Assembly: GCF_051020515.1 (NCBI RefSeq)
Contig: NZ_CP194857.1
Span: 3,348,001-3,412,000, forward strand
Direction: 5' to 3'
Source: CALKWS01 sp051020515
Lineage (GTDB): Bacteria > Actinomycetota > Actinomycetes > Actinomycetales > Beutenbergiaceae
DNA: 64,000 nt
Shown: positions 36,212 through 45,052 of the stretch, piece by piece
How the letters are laid out: each line of letters starts with the position of its first letter
How positions within the stretch are numbered: the first letter of the stretch is position 1
Notes under the pieces: generated by a model
What the model was told of the DNA's origin: nothing
Databases searched by the model: none
Seen by the model: the letters and a program-made list of their open reading frames with translations, nothing else
Program-made: the position numbers and the translations under genes

Positions 36212-38377
36212 ATGAGCACCCACCAACCCGCCCTGCTTCAGGTGGATGCTCCCGGCCCCGAATCCGACACTGGGCCCGGGCTCGTGGCCCAGGTGCTGGT
36301 GGTGACCCCGCTGGCGCACCTGGACCGCCCCTTCGACTACGCCGTGCCACCGGAGATGTCGGCCGCAGTGCGTCCCGGGGTCCGGGTCAAGGTCCGGTTC
36401 GCCGGTACCGAACGCGATGGCTTCGTCATCTCCCTCGGCCCACCGGCCACTGCCGGGCGTGCCCTGTCGCCGCTACGGCGGGTGGTCTCGGACCTGCCGG
36501 TGCTGACCGAGGAGGTGTTGGCCCTGTGCCGGGCGGTGGCCCGGCGGTACGCCGGCACCGTCACCGACGTGCTGCGCCTGGCCGTCCCGCCCCGGCACGC
36601 CGGCGCCGAGAAGGCGGCCCTGCAGCGCATCCTCGCCGCGAGCGGGCAGGGCCAATCGGACGCCGACGACGACGCCCCCGCCCAGCAGGCCACGTCCGGT
36701 GGCGACGGGGTCGGCCCGGGCTCGACCCGGGAGGTCCGCTGGGCCAAGGTCACGGCAGTCGCGGATGAGCAGGCGTGGTCGCCGTATCCCGGGGGTTCTG
36801 CGTTCCTGCGCCGGCTGGCGGCGGGGGAGTCGCCCCGCGCGGTCTGGTCGGCGCTTCCGCGCGCCATCCAGGGAGCCCACTGGGCCGAGGCGATCAGTCA
36901 CGCCGTGCTGGCCACCTGCACCTCCGGGCGATCCGCCGTCGTGGTGCTGCCGGACACCACGGACGTGCACACCCTTGGCGCCGCCCTGACCCGCGCCGGC
37001 GTGGCGCACGAGGTCCTCGCCGCCGATCAGGGCCGCTCGGCCCGGTACCGCCGGTTCGTCCTCGCCCTGACCGGACAGGTGCAGGTGGTGATCGGGACCC
37101 GGTCGGCCGCCTTCGCGCCGGTGCCTGACCTGGGCCTGGTGGTGTGTTGGGACGACGGTGACGACTCCCTCGCGGAGATGCGCGCCCCGTACCCGCACGC
37201 CCGCACGGTGCTGGTCCAGCGTGCCACCGGTGCCGGCGCCGGTGCGCTGATCGGGGGGTACGTCCGCACGCCGGCGGCCCAGTTGCTGGTGCAGCAGGGC
37301 TGGGCCCGGTCACTGCACGCGACCGACCGGACCACCGTGCGTGCCGCGGCACCCCGGGTACAGGCGCCCGGCGAGGTGGAACTGGAAGCGGAGGGCCCGG
37401 CCGGGCGGGCTCGCATCCCCGGGGTGGCGTGGCGGTTGCTACGGAGCGGCTTGCAGTCCGGCCCGGTTCTGGTGCAGGTGCCGCGCAGGGGGTACGTGCC
37501 CGCGATCTCGTGCGCGGGCTGTCGCACCCCGGCCCGGTGCCGGGCGTGTCACGGCCGACTGCGCCTACCGGCCCGGGGCGCCACACCCGGGTGCGGGTGG
37601 TGCGGGCGAATCGCGACCGGCTGGCGGTGCGCTGAGTGCGGGCGCGCCGAACTGCGGTCCGCCCGCGTGGGTAGCGACCGAACAGCGGAGGAACTGGGCC
37701 GCGCCTTTCCCGGTGTGCCGGTGCTCGTCTCCGGCCGGGACGGGGGAGTGGTGCCCGGTGTCGATGACCGGCCCCGGCTGGTGGTGGCCACCCCCGGGGC
37801 CGAGCCGGTGGCCGAGGGCGGCTACTACGCCGCCGCGCTGCTCGATGCGGCGGTGACCACCGAACGTCCCGAACTGGACGCCGGGGTGGAGGCATTGCGG
37901 CGGTGGTTGCGGGCGGCGGCGCTGGTGCGATCGGCCGCGGACGGGGGCGGGGTGATCCTGCTCGGTCACGGTGCACCGGTGCCGTCTCAGGCCCTGGTGC
38001 GGTGGGACCCCATCGGGCTGGCGCAGCGCGAACTCGATGAGCGGGCCGAGCTGGGCTTCCCCCCGCAGGCCCACATGGCCGCGCTGTCCGGCCCGGCTTC
38101 CGCGGTGCGCTCCTTCCTGCGTGCCCTCCAACTGCCCCCCGGTGCGGAGGTGCTCGGGCCGGTCGACCTGCCCGGCGACCCGCACGCCGAGGGCCCCGGC
38201 TCCGGGCCGCAGGGGGAGGAGACGATGGTGCGCGCCCTGGTGCGCGGGCCCCTGGGCCAGCGCGAGCCGATCAACATCGCACTGCTGCACACCCAGGCCC
38301 ACCGCAGTGCGCGCAAGGAGCGGTACCGTCCGCGTCCAGGTGGACCCGGTGCAATTGTGGTGAGGGCCAGCACCTAG
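36212..38377 (+). CDS. priA: Primosomal protein N' (PriA), helicase motifs degenerate
   Basis: 721 residues with the PriA layout: N-terminal DNA-binding domain (VLVVTPLAHLDRPFDYAVP), a helicase core, eight zinc-binding Cys in the CAGCRTPARCRACHGRL and CGWCGRIATGWRCAECG clusters, and the C-terminal PriA fold (RWDPIGLAQRELDERAELGFPP). Helicase motif I is missing: around residue 227 it reads AVLATCTSGRSAVVVLPD instead of a GxTGSGKT P-loop, and around 310 CWDDGDDSL replaces the DEEH box. ATP hydrolysis is therefore unlikely. Such ATPase-lacking PriA proteins are known across actinobacteria; a scaffold role in replication restart is inferred. ATG follows GGATCGGAG. Confidence 0.88.
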   Translation: MSTHQPALLQVDAPGPESDTGPGLVAQVLVVTPLAHLDRPFDYAVPPEMSAAVRPGVRVKVRFAGTERDGFVISLGPPATAGRALSPLRRVVSDLPVLTEEVLALCRAVARRYAGTVTDVLRLAVPPRHAGAEKAALQRILAASGQGQSDADDDAPAQQATSGGDGVGPGSTREVRWAKVTAVADEQAWSPYPGGSAFLRRLAAGESPRAVWSALPRAIQGAHWAEAISHAVLATCTSGRSAVVVLPDTTDVHTLGAALTRAGVAHEVLAADQGRSARYRRFVLALTGQVQVVIGTRSAAFAPVPDLGLVVCWDDGDDSLAEMRAPYPHARTVLVQRATGAGAGALIGGYVRTPAAQLLVQQGWARSLHATDRTTVRAAAPRVQAPGEVELEAEGPAGRARIPGVAWRLLRSGLQSGPVLVQVPRRGYVPAISCAGCRTPARCRACHGRLRLPARGATPGCGWCGRIATGWRCAECGRAELRSARVGSDRTAEELGRAFPGVPVLVSGRDGGVVPGVDDRPRLVVATPGAEPVAEGGYYAAALLDAAVTTERPELDAGVEALRRWLRAAALVRSAADGGGVILLGHGAPVPSQALVRWDPIGLAQRELDERAELGFPPQAHMAALSGPASAVRSFLRALQLPPGAEVLGPVDLPGDPHAEGPGSGPQGEETMVRALVRGPLGQREPINIALLHTQAHRSARKERYRPRPGGPGAIVVRAST

Positions 38378-38380
38378 ACT
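38375..38380 (+). promoter_or_regulatory. Putative -10 box before fmt, formed with the priA stop
   Basis: TAGACT begins with the priA TAG stop and lies 49 bases before the fmt ATG. No well-spaced -35 is seen. Confidence 0.3.
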
Positions 38381-38429
38381 CGGGAGGCCGCCACCGGGTG
38401 CGGTCGTGGACGAGGGAGAGGCGAGATCG

Positions 38430-39368
38430 ATGCGCGTGCTGTTCTGCGGGACTCCCGTCGTGGCGGTGCCGACGCTGCGTGCCCTGCTGGACAGCGACCA
38501 CGACGTGGTCGGCGTCCTGACCCGCCCTCCCGCGCCGGTGGGGCGGCGACGCCGGTTGACCCCCAGCCCGGTACACCAGGCAGCATCGGAGCACGGTCTA
38601 CCGGTCGTCACCACCGACCGGCCCCACGGCGAGGATGAACTCGCACAGATCACCGCCCTGGAACCCCAGGTCAGTGCCGTGGTCGCCTACGGCGCGCTGC
38701 TGCGCGAGCCCGCCCTGTCCGCGCTGCCCCACGGATGGGTCAACCTGCACTTCTCCCTGCTGCCGGCCTGGCGCGGTGCTGCTCCCGTCCAGCACGCGAT
38801 CCGGGCCGGGGACACCCGGACCGGAGTGAGCACCTTCCGGATCGAGGCCGGGCTGGACACCGGCCCGGTGTATCTCACCCAGGACCACCCGATCCGCCCC
38901 TGGGACACGGCGGGAGACCTGCTGACCGAACTGGCCGATGTGGGTGCGCCGGTGCTGGTGCGCACCCTGGATGAGATCGAAGCCGGCACCATTTCGCCGG
39001 TTCCGCAGGCGGAGACCGGGGTCAGTCACGCCCCACGACTCAGTGCCGCCGACGGTCACGTCAACTGGCGCGCGCCGGCACAGGTGGTGGACCGGCAGAT
39101 CCGGGCCGCCACACCGGCACCCGGGGCCTGGACGACCTATGATGGCCGCCGGATGAAGATCGGGCCGGTCCGTCCCGATGCGGAGGCCGCTGCCCTGGCG
39201 CCCGGGGTGCTCGAGGCCGGTGCGCAGGCCGTGCTGGTGGGCACCGGCTCCACCCCGGTGCGCCTGACCGATCTGGCGCCGGCCGGTAAGGGATGGATGG
39301 ATGCCACCGACTGGGCCCGCCCGCGGAGCCAGGTTGCCCAGCGACGCCCGGTTCGAGGGGACCGATGA
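38430..39368 (+). CDS. fmt: Methionyl-tRNA formyltransferase
   Basis: Formylates initiator Met-tRNA using 10-formyl-THF. 312 residues starting MRVLFCGTPVVAVPTLRALLDS. The catalytic loop is NLHFSLLPAWRGAAPVQHAI, followed by IEAGLDTGPVY with the active-site Asp. The C-terminal OB domain has KIGPVRPDA. The ATG chosen follows GAGGGAGAGG; an upstream start would add eight residues. It overlaps rsmB by four bases. No def (peptide deformylase) gene is in view. Confidence 0.94.
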   Translation: MRVLFCGTPVVAVPTLRALLDSDHDVVGVLTRPPAPVGRRRRLTPSPVHQAASEHGLPVVTTDRPHGEDELAQITALEPQVSAVVAYGALLREPALSALPHGWVNLHFSLLPAWRGAAPVQHAIRAGDTRTGVSTFRIEAGLDTGPVYLTQDHPIRPWDTAGDLLTELADVGAPVLVRTLDEIEAGTISPVPQAETGVSHAPRLSAADGHVNWRAPAQVVDRQIRAATPAPGAWTTYDGRRMKIGPVRPDAEAAALAPGVLEAGAQAVLVGTGSTPVRLTDLAPAGKGWMDATDWARPRSQVAQRRPVRGDR

Positions 39369-40926
39369 TGACTGAGGAGCACCGCGGGCGCCGGGGCGCC
39401 GGCCGGCCCGGGTCCCGAAGAGGGCCGGACGGCGCGCGAGGTGGACCCAGGCGTGCGGACCGGCGGCAGACCTCGGGCCGGCCCAGCCGCGGGGACGCGT
39501 CCGGTACGCCCGGGGCCCGCACGGGCACCAGGAGCCCGCGCGCCCAGGCTTCCCCCGCACGTGTGGTGGCACTGGAGGTGCTCACCGCGGTCGCCGAGTC
39601 CGACGCCTACGCCAACCTGGTGCTGCCACCGTTACTACGCGAACGCGGGATCAGCGGGCGTGATGCGGCGTTCGCCACCGAACTCACCTACGGCACCTTG
39701 CGACTGCAGGGCCGTTATGACGCCATCATCGGCCTGGTCTCGGACCGGGCGGCCAGGGACCTGGACCCGGCGGTGGCCCGGGTGCTGCGGCTGGGCGCCC
39801 ATCAGATCCTGGCGATGCGCGTGCCCGACCACGCCGCCGTCTCGGAGTCCGTCGCCCTGGCACGAGGCACCATCGGGGCCGGCCCGGGCAACTTCGTCAA
39901 CGCGATCCTGCGCCGGATCAGCGAACATGCACTGGAGCACTGGCTCACACAACTGCCCAGGCCGGTCACCGACACCGGACTGGACGTGGACGCCGCCGCC
40001 ATGGTCCACTCCCACCCGGCATGGGTGGTCCGGGCAATCCGGGCCGCACTGGGACCGGAGGCCGGCGCGGACCAGGTCGAGGCGGCGCTGGCGGCCAACA
40101 ACACCGCGCCGGCGGTTTCGTTGTGCCTGCGTCCCGGCCTGGCCGTTCCCGGGGACCTGCCCGCCGACACCGCCACACCGGGCCGGTGGGCGCCGACGGC
40201 GCAGATGCTGACCTCCGGGGACCCCGGCGCCTTGGCCGCCGTGCGCGCCGGCACCGTCGGCGTACAGGACGAGGGGAGCCAACTGGTCACCCTGGCTCTG
40301 GCGGACACCGATCTGGAGGGCACCGCTCCACCTGGCTGGACCTGTGCGCCGGCCCGGGCGGCAAATCCGCACTCCTGGGCGCCCTGCTCGCCGAACGCGC
40401 GCCCGAAGGCGTGCTCACCGCGAACGAACTGGCCCCGCACCGGGCGGCGCTGGTGGCCGACTCGGTGCGGGCGGTGCGAGGCGTACTGCCGGGACTGGAG
40501 GTGCGCACCGGTGATGGTCGCGACGTGGGCACCGCCGAGCCGGGTCGGTACGACCGCGTCCTGGTCGATGCGCCGTGCACCGGCCTGGGGGCGCTGCGCC
40601 GTCGGCCCGAATCCCGGTGGCGTCGCACCCTGCAGGACCTGGCCGCACTGACCACCCTGCAGCGGGAACTGCTCACCTCGGCCCTGCGCGCCGTCCGTCC
40701 CGGGGGAGTGGTGGCCTACGTCACCTGCTCCCCGCACATGGCCGAGACCAGTGTGGTGGTCACCGACGTGCTGCGAGACTTCCCCGGCGCCACGCTGCTG
40801 GGCGCCGCTGCCGCGCTCGGCCGGGTCTCGGTCACCCCGCCCGATGACCTCACCGGGCCGATGGCGCAACTGTGGCCGCACCGGCACGGCACCGACGCGA
40901 TGTTCCTGGCACTGATCCGGCGGTGA
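39365..40926 (+). CDS. rsmB: 16S rRNA (cytosine-967-C5) methyltransferase RsmB (one frame break)
   Basis: Methylates 16S rRNA. A low-complexity Arg/Gly-rich N-terminus (about 65 residues) precedes the NusB-like RNA-binding domain (ARVVALEVLTAVAESDAYANLVLPPLL). The SAM domain has DLCAGPGGKSALLGALLAERA (motif I) and the two catalytic Cys in DAPCTGLGALRRRPE and VTCSPHMAE. The frame changes near 40324, just before motif I; one more base gives STWLDLCAGPGGK. Corrected length is about 520 residues. The N-terminal extension is longer than in most homologues. Confidence 0.9.
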
Positions 40927-40972
40927 CGGCCGCGGCCATGAGGTGCCGGTCGAGGAAGTAGGCTGGCGAGCC

Positions 40973-41638
40973 ATGGCGATCCTCATCTCACCGAGTGTGC
41001 TGAACGCGGACCTGTCCCGGCTCACCGAGGAGGTCGAACGGATCAGCGACGCCGACTTCGTGCATCTGGACGTGATGGACAGCCACTTCGTCCCGAACCT
41101 GACGTTCGGGTTACCGGTGGTACGGGCACTGTTGGAGCACGTCTCCACCCCGGCCGATGTTCATCTGATGATTGAGGACCCGGACACCTGGGCGCCGCAG
41201 TTCGCCGAGGCGGGTGCGGCCTCGGTCACCTTCCATGCCGAGGCGTCCGTCGCCCCGATCCGGCTGGCCCGGCGGCTGCGTGAAGCAGGTGCGCGCGCCG
41301 GGATCGCGCTGAAACCCGACACCCCGGTGGAGCCCTACCTGGACCTGCTCGGCGAGTTCGACATGGTCCTGGTGATGACGGTGGAACCGGGGTTCGGCGG
41401 CCAGCCGTTCCTGACCTCAATGCTGCCGAAGATCACCCGGGCCCGACGCGCGATCGAGCAAGCCGGCCTGGACGTGTGGGTGCAGGTGGACGGCGGGGTC
41501 TCCCGTGACACGATCGCCCAGGCCGCCGGCGCCGGTGCGAACATGTTCGTCGCCGGATCCGCGGTGTACCGGGCCGCGGACCCGAACGCGGAAATCGCCG
41601 CCCTGCGCGACCTCGCCACCGCCGCCTACCCGGCCTGA
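40973..41638 (+). CDS. rpe: Ribulose-phosphate 3-epimerase
   Basis: Pentose phosphate pathway TIM-barrel enzyme interconverting ribulose- and xylulose-5-phosphate. 221 residues: ISPSVLNADLSRL, DFVHLDVMDSHFVPNLTFG (metal ligands), VHLMIEDPD, LVMTVEPGFGGQPF and VDGGVSRDTI are all intact. A TAGGCT hexamer (40959-40964) precedes the ATG by eight bases, consistent with a nearly leaderless transcript. Confidence 0.96.
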   Translation: MAILISPSVLNADLSRLTEEVERISDADFVHLDVMDSHFVPNLTFGLPVVRALLEHVSTPADVHLMIEDPDTWAPQFAEAGAASVTFHAEASVAPIRLARRLREAGARAGIALKPDTPVEPYLDLLGEFDMVLVMTVEPGFGGQPFLTSMLPKITRARRAIEQAGLDVWVQVDGGVSRDTIAQAAGAGANMFVAGSAVYRAADPNAEIAALRDLATAAYPA

Positions 41639-41709
41639 CGGGCCTCCCGGGGAAAGGGCCGTGCGGGCACGACCGGACCCGGATGTGGCACAATAAGGTC
41701 AGCAAGAGA

Positions 41710-41843
41710 CGTGCTCCGGGGTCGGTGAAAGTCCGAACCGGCGGTGATAGTCCGCGACCCGGCCTACGCATTCGTGCGGCGGGCGGTTGACCTGGTGGAA
41801 TTCCGGGACCGACGGTGAAAGTCCGGATGGGGGAGGATGCACG
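41710..41843 (+). promoter_or_regulatory. FMN riboswitch (RFN element)
   Basis: The aptamer is closed by P1 CGTGC (41710-41714) with GCACG (41839-41843). Conserved RFN segments are present: GGGTCGGTGAAAGTCCG, ACCGGCGGTGATAGTCCGCGA, and near the end GACGGTGAAAGTCCGGATGG followed by GGGAGGATGCACG. It lies between rpe and the permease gene and must respond to FMN, linking those genes to riboflavin supply. CACAAT just upstream (41689-41694) might be its -10 box. Confidence 0.93.
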
Positions 41844-41844
41844 C

Positions 41845-41913
41845 GGCGCCGATACGTATCGGCGCCGGCCGAGGTTGCGCCGCGCAACCCAGGCGGACCC
41901 CGGGTCACGCCTG
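41845..41913 (+). promoter_or_regulatory. Expression platform: three successive hairpins
   Basis: Hairpin A (41845-41866) is a perfect 22-base palindrome built on GGCGCCGATA. Hairpin B pairs GGTTGCG (41873-41879) with CGCAACC (41883-41889) around CCG. Hairpin C pairs CAGGCGGACC (41890-41899) with GGTC, a bulged A, then CGCCTG (41903-41913). C ends at the Shine-Dalgarno GGAAGGAG (41914-41921), suggesting control of translation or of termination. Which fold is FMN-dependent is not determinable by eye. Confidence 0.6.
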
Positions 41914-41929
41914 GGAAGGAGAGGCCGCC

Positions 41930-42703
41930 GTGGCCCGCAGCACCGTCACCTTGGTGGCGCCCCGAGCAGGACCCGCGCTGAGCGTCCTGGCCCCGGTGGT
42001 GGCCGGCATCTCGGTGCTGCTGGGCTGGGAACTCCTCGCGTGGTCGTTGGACTCCCGTTCCCTGCCAGCGCCCAGCGCCCTGGGCCCGCGGCTGCTCACC
42101 GAGTGGCGTGAGGGTGGCCTGGCCGGATACGCCACCACCACCATGGCCGAGGCACTGCTGGGCTGTCTCATCGGGTTCATGGTCGCGGTGCCGCTGGGTT
42201 ACCTGATCGCCCGCTCGGCGGCTGTCTCCGCCGCCCTGGGACCCTACGTGGCCGCGACCCAGGCGATCCCCGCCGTGGCGCTGGCGCCGTTGCTGGTGCT
42301 GTGGATCGGGTACGGCCTGGTGCCGATCGCGCTGTTATGTGCCCTGCTGGTCTTCTTCCCGATCCTGATCAACACGACCCTCGGCCTGACCACGCTGGAC
42401 CCCGATGTCATCGATGCGGCCCGGGTGGACGGAGCCGGCCGGGGCCGGTTGCTCTGGCACATCGAGGCACCGCTGGCGCTGCCGTCCCTGCTCGCCGGGG
42501 TACGTAACGGCTTCGTCCTGTCCGTCACCGGCGCTGTGGTCGGGGAGTTCGTGATGGGCGGTCAGGGCCTGGGGATGCTGCTCACGGTTTACCGGGACCG
42601 GCAGGACACCGCCGGCCTGTTCGCCGTCCTCATCGCACTGTCGGTGTTGGCGATGACCTTCTTCTTCGCGATCCGCTACCTGGAACGACGACTGCGTTGG
42701 TAA
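41930..42703 (+). CDS. ribX: ABC transporter permease, predicted riboflavin importer (RibX-like)
   Basis: 257 residues with six predicted membrane helices and the inner-membrane component signature (EAL-type loop) LDPDVIDAARVDGAGRGRLLWHIEAPLALPSLLAGVR, of the SsuC/TauC/ThiX branch. The GTG start following GGAAGGAG is chosen over an upstream in-frame ATG that lies inside the riboswitch. Control by an FMN riboswitch and the adjacent NMT1/THI5-like binding protein point to riboflavin as substrate, as in described RibXY systems. No ATP-binding subunit gene is next to it, so the ATPase must come from elsewhere. The symbol is inferred from context. Confidence 0.75.
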   Translation: MARSTVTLVAPRAGPALSVLAPVVAGISVLLGWELLAWSLDSRSLPAPSALGPRLLTEWREGGLAGYATTTMAEALLGCLIGFMVAVPLGYLIARSAAVSAALGPYVAATQAIPAVALAPLLVLWIGYGLVPIALLCALLVFFPILINTTLGLTTLDPDVIDAARVDGAGRGRLLWHIEAPLALPSLLAGVRNGFVLSVTGAVVGEFVMGGQGLGMLLTVYRDRQDTAGLFAVLIALSVLAMTFFFAIRYLERRLRW

Positions 42704-42711
42704 GGAGAACC

Positions 42712-43799
42712 ATGAACGCACCCGCCGCCCTCCGCCGCTCCCGCCCCCGCATCCGCGGCCACCGGGGCCGACGGCGTACCACCCGCGCCCGGGGGACGAT
42801 CGCTGCGGCCGCACTCGCCGTCGTGCTGGCGGGCTGCGCCGGACAGTCCGGGCCGGGGGACGAGGAGGGAGCCGGCGCCGGGCAGCAACCCGACGCCGCG
42901 GAGTCGACCGAGGTGACCATCGGCCTGACCTACATCCCCGACGTGCAGTTCGCGCCGTTCTACCTGGCGCAGGACGCCGGATACTTCGAGGCCGAGGGTC
43001 TGGAGGTGGACCTGCGCCACCACGGCGCCTCGGAGTCGCTGTTCGGCGCTCTGGAAGCGGGGGAGGAGGACGTGGTGATCGCCGGGAACGATGAGATCCT
43101 GCAGGCGGTCAGCCACGGCACCGACGTGGTGTCGCTGGCCACCATCTACCAGGACTACCCCGTGCAGATCTTCGTGCCGGCCGACTCCGAACTGACCGAG
43201 GTCGCTGATCTGGCCGGGCGCAACCTCGGGGTTCCCGGGCCCTTCGGACAGAGTTGGTTCGGGCTCCTGGGCTACCTGGACCGCGCCGGTCTGAGCGAGG
43301 ATGAGGTGAACATCGAGCACGTGGGTTTCACACCTTGTTCAACGCGCTGTCCGAGGGTCACGTGGACGCCGTGGTCGGCTTCGTCACCGCCGACGCCGCT
43401 GCCTTTGCCACCGCCGACTTCCCGGTGCGCACGATCGCTGATCCCGACGTGCTCCCTCTGGTGAGCGTCGGACTGGGTGCCTCGCAGGAGTGGCTCAACG
43501 ACCACTCCGAGGCCGTACCCGGTCTGATCCGGGCTGTGGAACGAGCGGTGGATGACATCCGCGCCGATCCGCAGGTCGCCGTGGACGCTGCCAGCGCGCA
43601 CATCCCCGGGACCATGACCGACCAGGATGAGGCAGCGGCGCTGCTCACCGCGGAGGCGATGGTCGAGCTCTACGGCACCGGAGAGTTCGGCGCGCAGGAC
43701 CCGGAGGCGTGGGAGGAGATGGCCGAGTTCATGGACCAGGTGGGACTGCTCGACGAGCCCGTCCCAGCAGATGAGGCCTACACCACGCAGTGGCGCTGA
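42712..43799 (+). CDS. ribY: NMT1/THI5-like substrate-binding lipoprotein, predicted riboflavin binder (RibY-like; one frame break)
   Basis: Lipoprotein signal: Arg-rich n-region, hydrophobic stretch AAAALAVVLAGCAG with lipobox LAGC. The mature part begins EVTIGLTYIPDVQFAPFYLAQDAGYFEAEGLEV, typical of the NMT1/THI5-like family that binds pyrimidines, riboflavin or sulfonates. The frame breaks near 43331 in TTCAC/ACC; one more base joins EHVGFT to LFNALSEGHVDAVVGFVTAD. Corrected length is about 362 residues. It starts eight bases after the permease and would deliver riboflavin to it. Ligand assignment rests on the riboswitch, not on residues I can identify. Confidence 0.75.
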
Positions 43800-43819
43800 G
43801 CGCAGTAGGCTGGGCTTCC

Positions 43820-44083
43820 GTGAAGACGTTCGAGGAGCTGTTCGATCAACTGCAGCAACGTGCTACCGACCGCCCGGCAGGTTCGGGCACGGTGGCGGCC
43901 CTGGATGCCGGTGTGCATTCGATCGGGAAGAAGGTCATCGAGGAGGCTGCCGAGGCCTGGATGGCGGCCGAGCACGAGAGTGCCGAACGCACCGCGGAGG
44001 AGATCTCCCAGTTGCTCTACCACCTTCAGGTGCTGATGCTCGCCCGCGGGCTGACCCTGTCCGACATCTACCGCCATCTGTGA
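43820..44083 (+). CDS. hisE: Phosphoribosyl-ATP pyrophosphatase
   Basis: Second step of histidine synthesis. 87 residues of the MazG-like fold: KTFEELFDQLQQRATDRPAGSGTV, then the metal-binding IGKKVIEEAAEAWMAAEHES and EEISQLLYHLQVLML. A TAGGCT hexamer (43806-43811) lies eight bases before the GTG, so hisE-hisG may have their own promoter besides the FMN-controlled transcript. Confidence 0.95.
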   Translation: MKTFEELFDQLQQRATDRPAGSGTVAALDAGVHSIGKKVIEEAAEAWMAAEHESAERTAEEISQLLYHLQVLMLARGLTLSDIYRHL

Positions 44084-44111
44084 CCACCCGGCGCTGACCA
44101 AGGAGAGACGC

Positions 44112-44954
44112 GTGCTGCGAATCGCCCTCCCGAACAAGGGATCTCTCGCCGAGCCCGCGAGCCACATGCTGCGTGAGGCCGGCTACCGCCAGCGTCGCGA
44201 CGGACGCGAACTGGTGCTGCCCGACCCCGACAACAACGTGGAGTTCTACTTCCTCCGGCCCCGCGACATCGCGGTTTACGTAGGGGCCGGAACCGTGGAC
44301 GCGGGCATCACGGGCCGGGACCTGCTGCTGGACTCCGGGGTGGACGCGGTGGAACATCGTGCGCTGGGCTTCGCCGGCTCCACGTTCCGGTTCGCCGCCC
44401 CGGCCGACCAGATCGCAACCGTGGCCGACCTCGCCGGTAAGCGCGTCGCCACCTCCTACGCAACCCTGGTCGATGACCACCTGAGAGCCCGGGGCATCGA
44501 GGCCGAGGTGGTCCGGCTGGACGGGGCGATCGAGTCGACGGTGCGCCTCGGGGTGGCCGATGCGGTGGCCGATGTGGTCGAGACCGGGGCCACGCTCCGA
44601 GCCGCGGGACTGGAGGTCTTCGGCGAGCCGATCCTGCAGTCCGAGGCGGTTCTGATCCGCCCGGCCGGGCCGGAGGCTCCCGGGCTGGTGGTCCTGGATC
44701 GCCGCGTGCACGGGGTGCAGGTGGCCCAGCGGTACGTCCTGATGGACTATGACTGCCCGGTCAGCGTGGTCGAGCGTGCGGTCTCGGTGACACCCGGTTT
44801 CGAATCACCCACGGTTTCGCCGCTGCACGACAAGGGGTGGGTGGCGGTCCGGGCGATGGTGGAGCGGGACCGCACCAACCAGATCATGGATCAGCTCTAC
44901 GAGGTGGGCGCCCGGGCCATCATCGTGACCTCCATCCACGCCAGCAGGATCTAG
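44112..44954 (+). CDS. hisG: ATP phosphoribosyltransferase, long form
   Basis: First, feedback-regulated step of histidine synthesis. 280 residues: catalytic part with LRIALPNKGSLAEPASHMLREAGY, DAGITGRDLL and VRLGVADAVADVVETGATLRAAGL (PRPP loop). The C-terminal ACT-like regulatory domain (MDYDCPVSVVERAVSVTPGFESPTV ... ARAIIVTSIHASRI, read in pieces) makes this the HisZ-independent form. GTG start after AAGGAGAG. Confidence 0.95.
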   Translation: MLRIALPNKGSLAEPASHMLREAGYRQRRDGRELVLPDPDNNVEFYFLRPRDIAVYVGAGTVDAGITGRDLLLDSGVDAVEHRALGFAGSTFRFAAPADQIATVADLAGKRVATSYATLVDDHLRARGIEAEVVRLDGAIESTVRLGVADAVADVVETGATLRAAGLEVFGEPILQSEAVLIRPAGPEAPGLVVLDRRVHGVQVAQRYVLMDYDCPVSVVERAVSVTPGFESPTVSPLHDKGWVAVRAMVERDRTNQIMDQLYEVGARAIIVTSIHASRI

Positions 44955-45052
44955 CGGCGCCACCCCGCCCGGGCTGCGCACGAGCAGGTGGCCGCTGCGG
45001 ATGCGTCCCAGCAGCCACGGATGCACGATGGAGCAGGAGGTCTCACCGCACC

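Noticed and set aside
42712..43799. The lipoprotein as a thiamine-pyrimidine binder
   Set aside because: The family includes THI5-like pyrimidine binders, but the element upstream is an FMN riboswitch, with no TPP riboswitch features.
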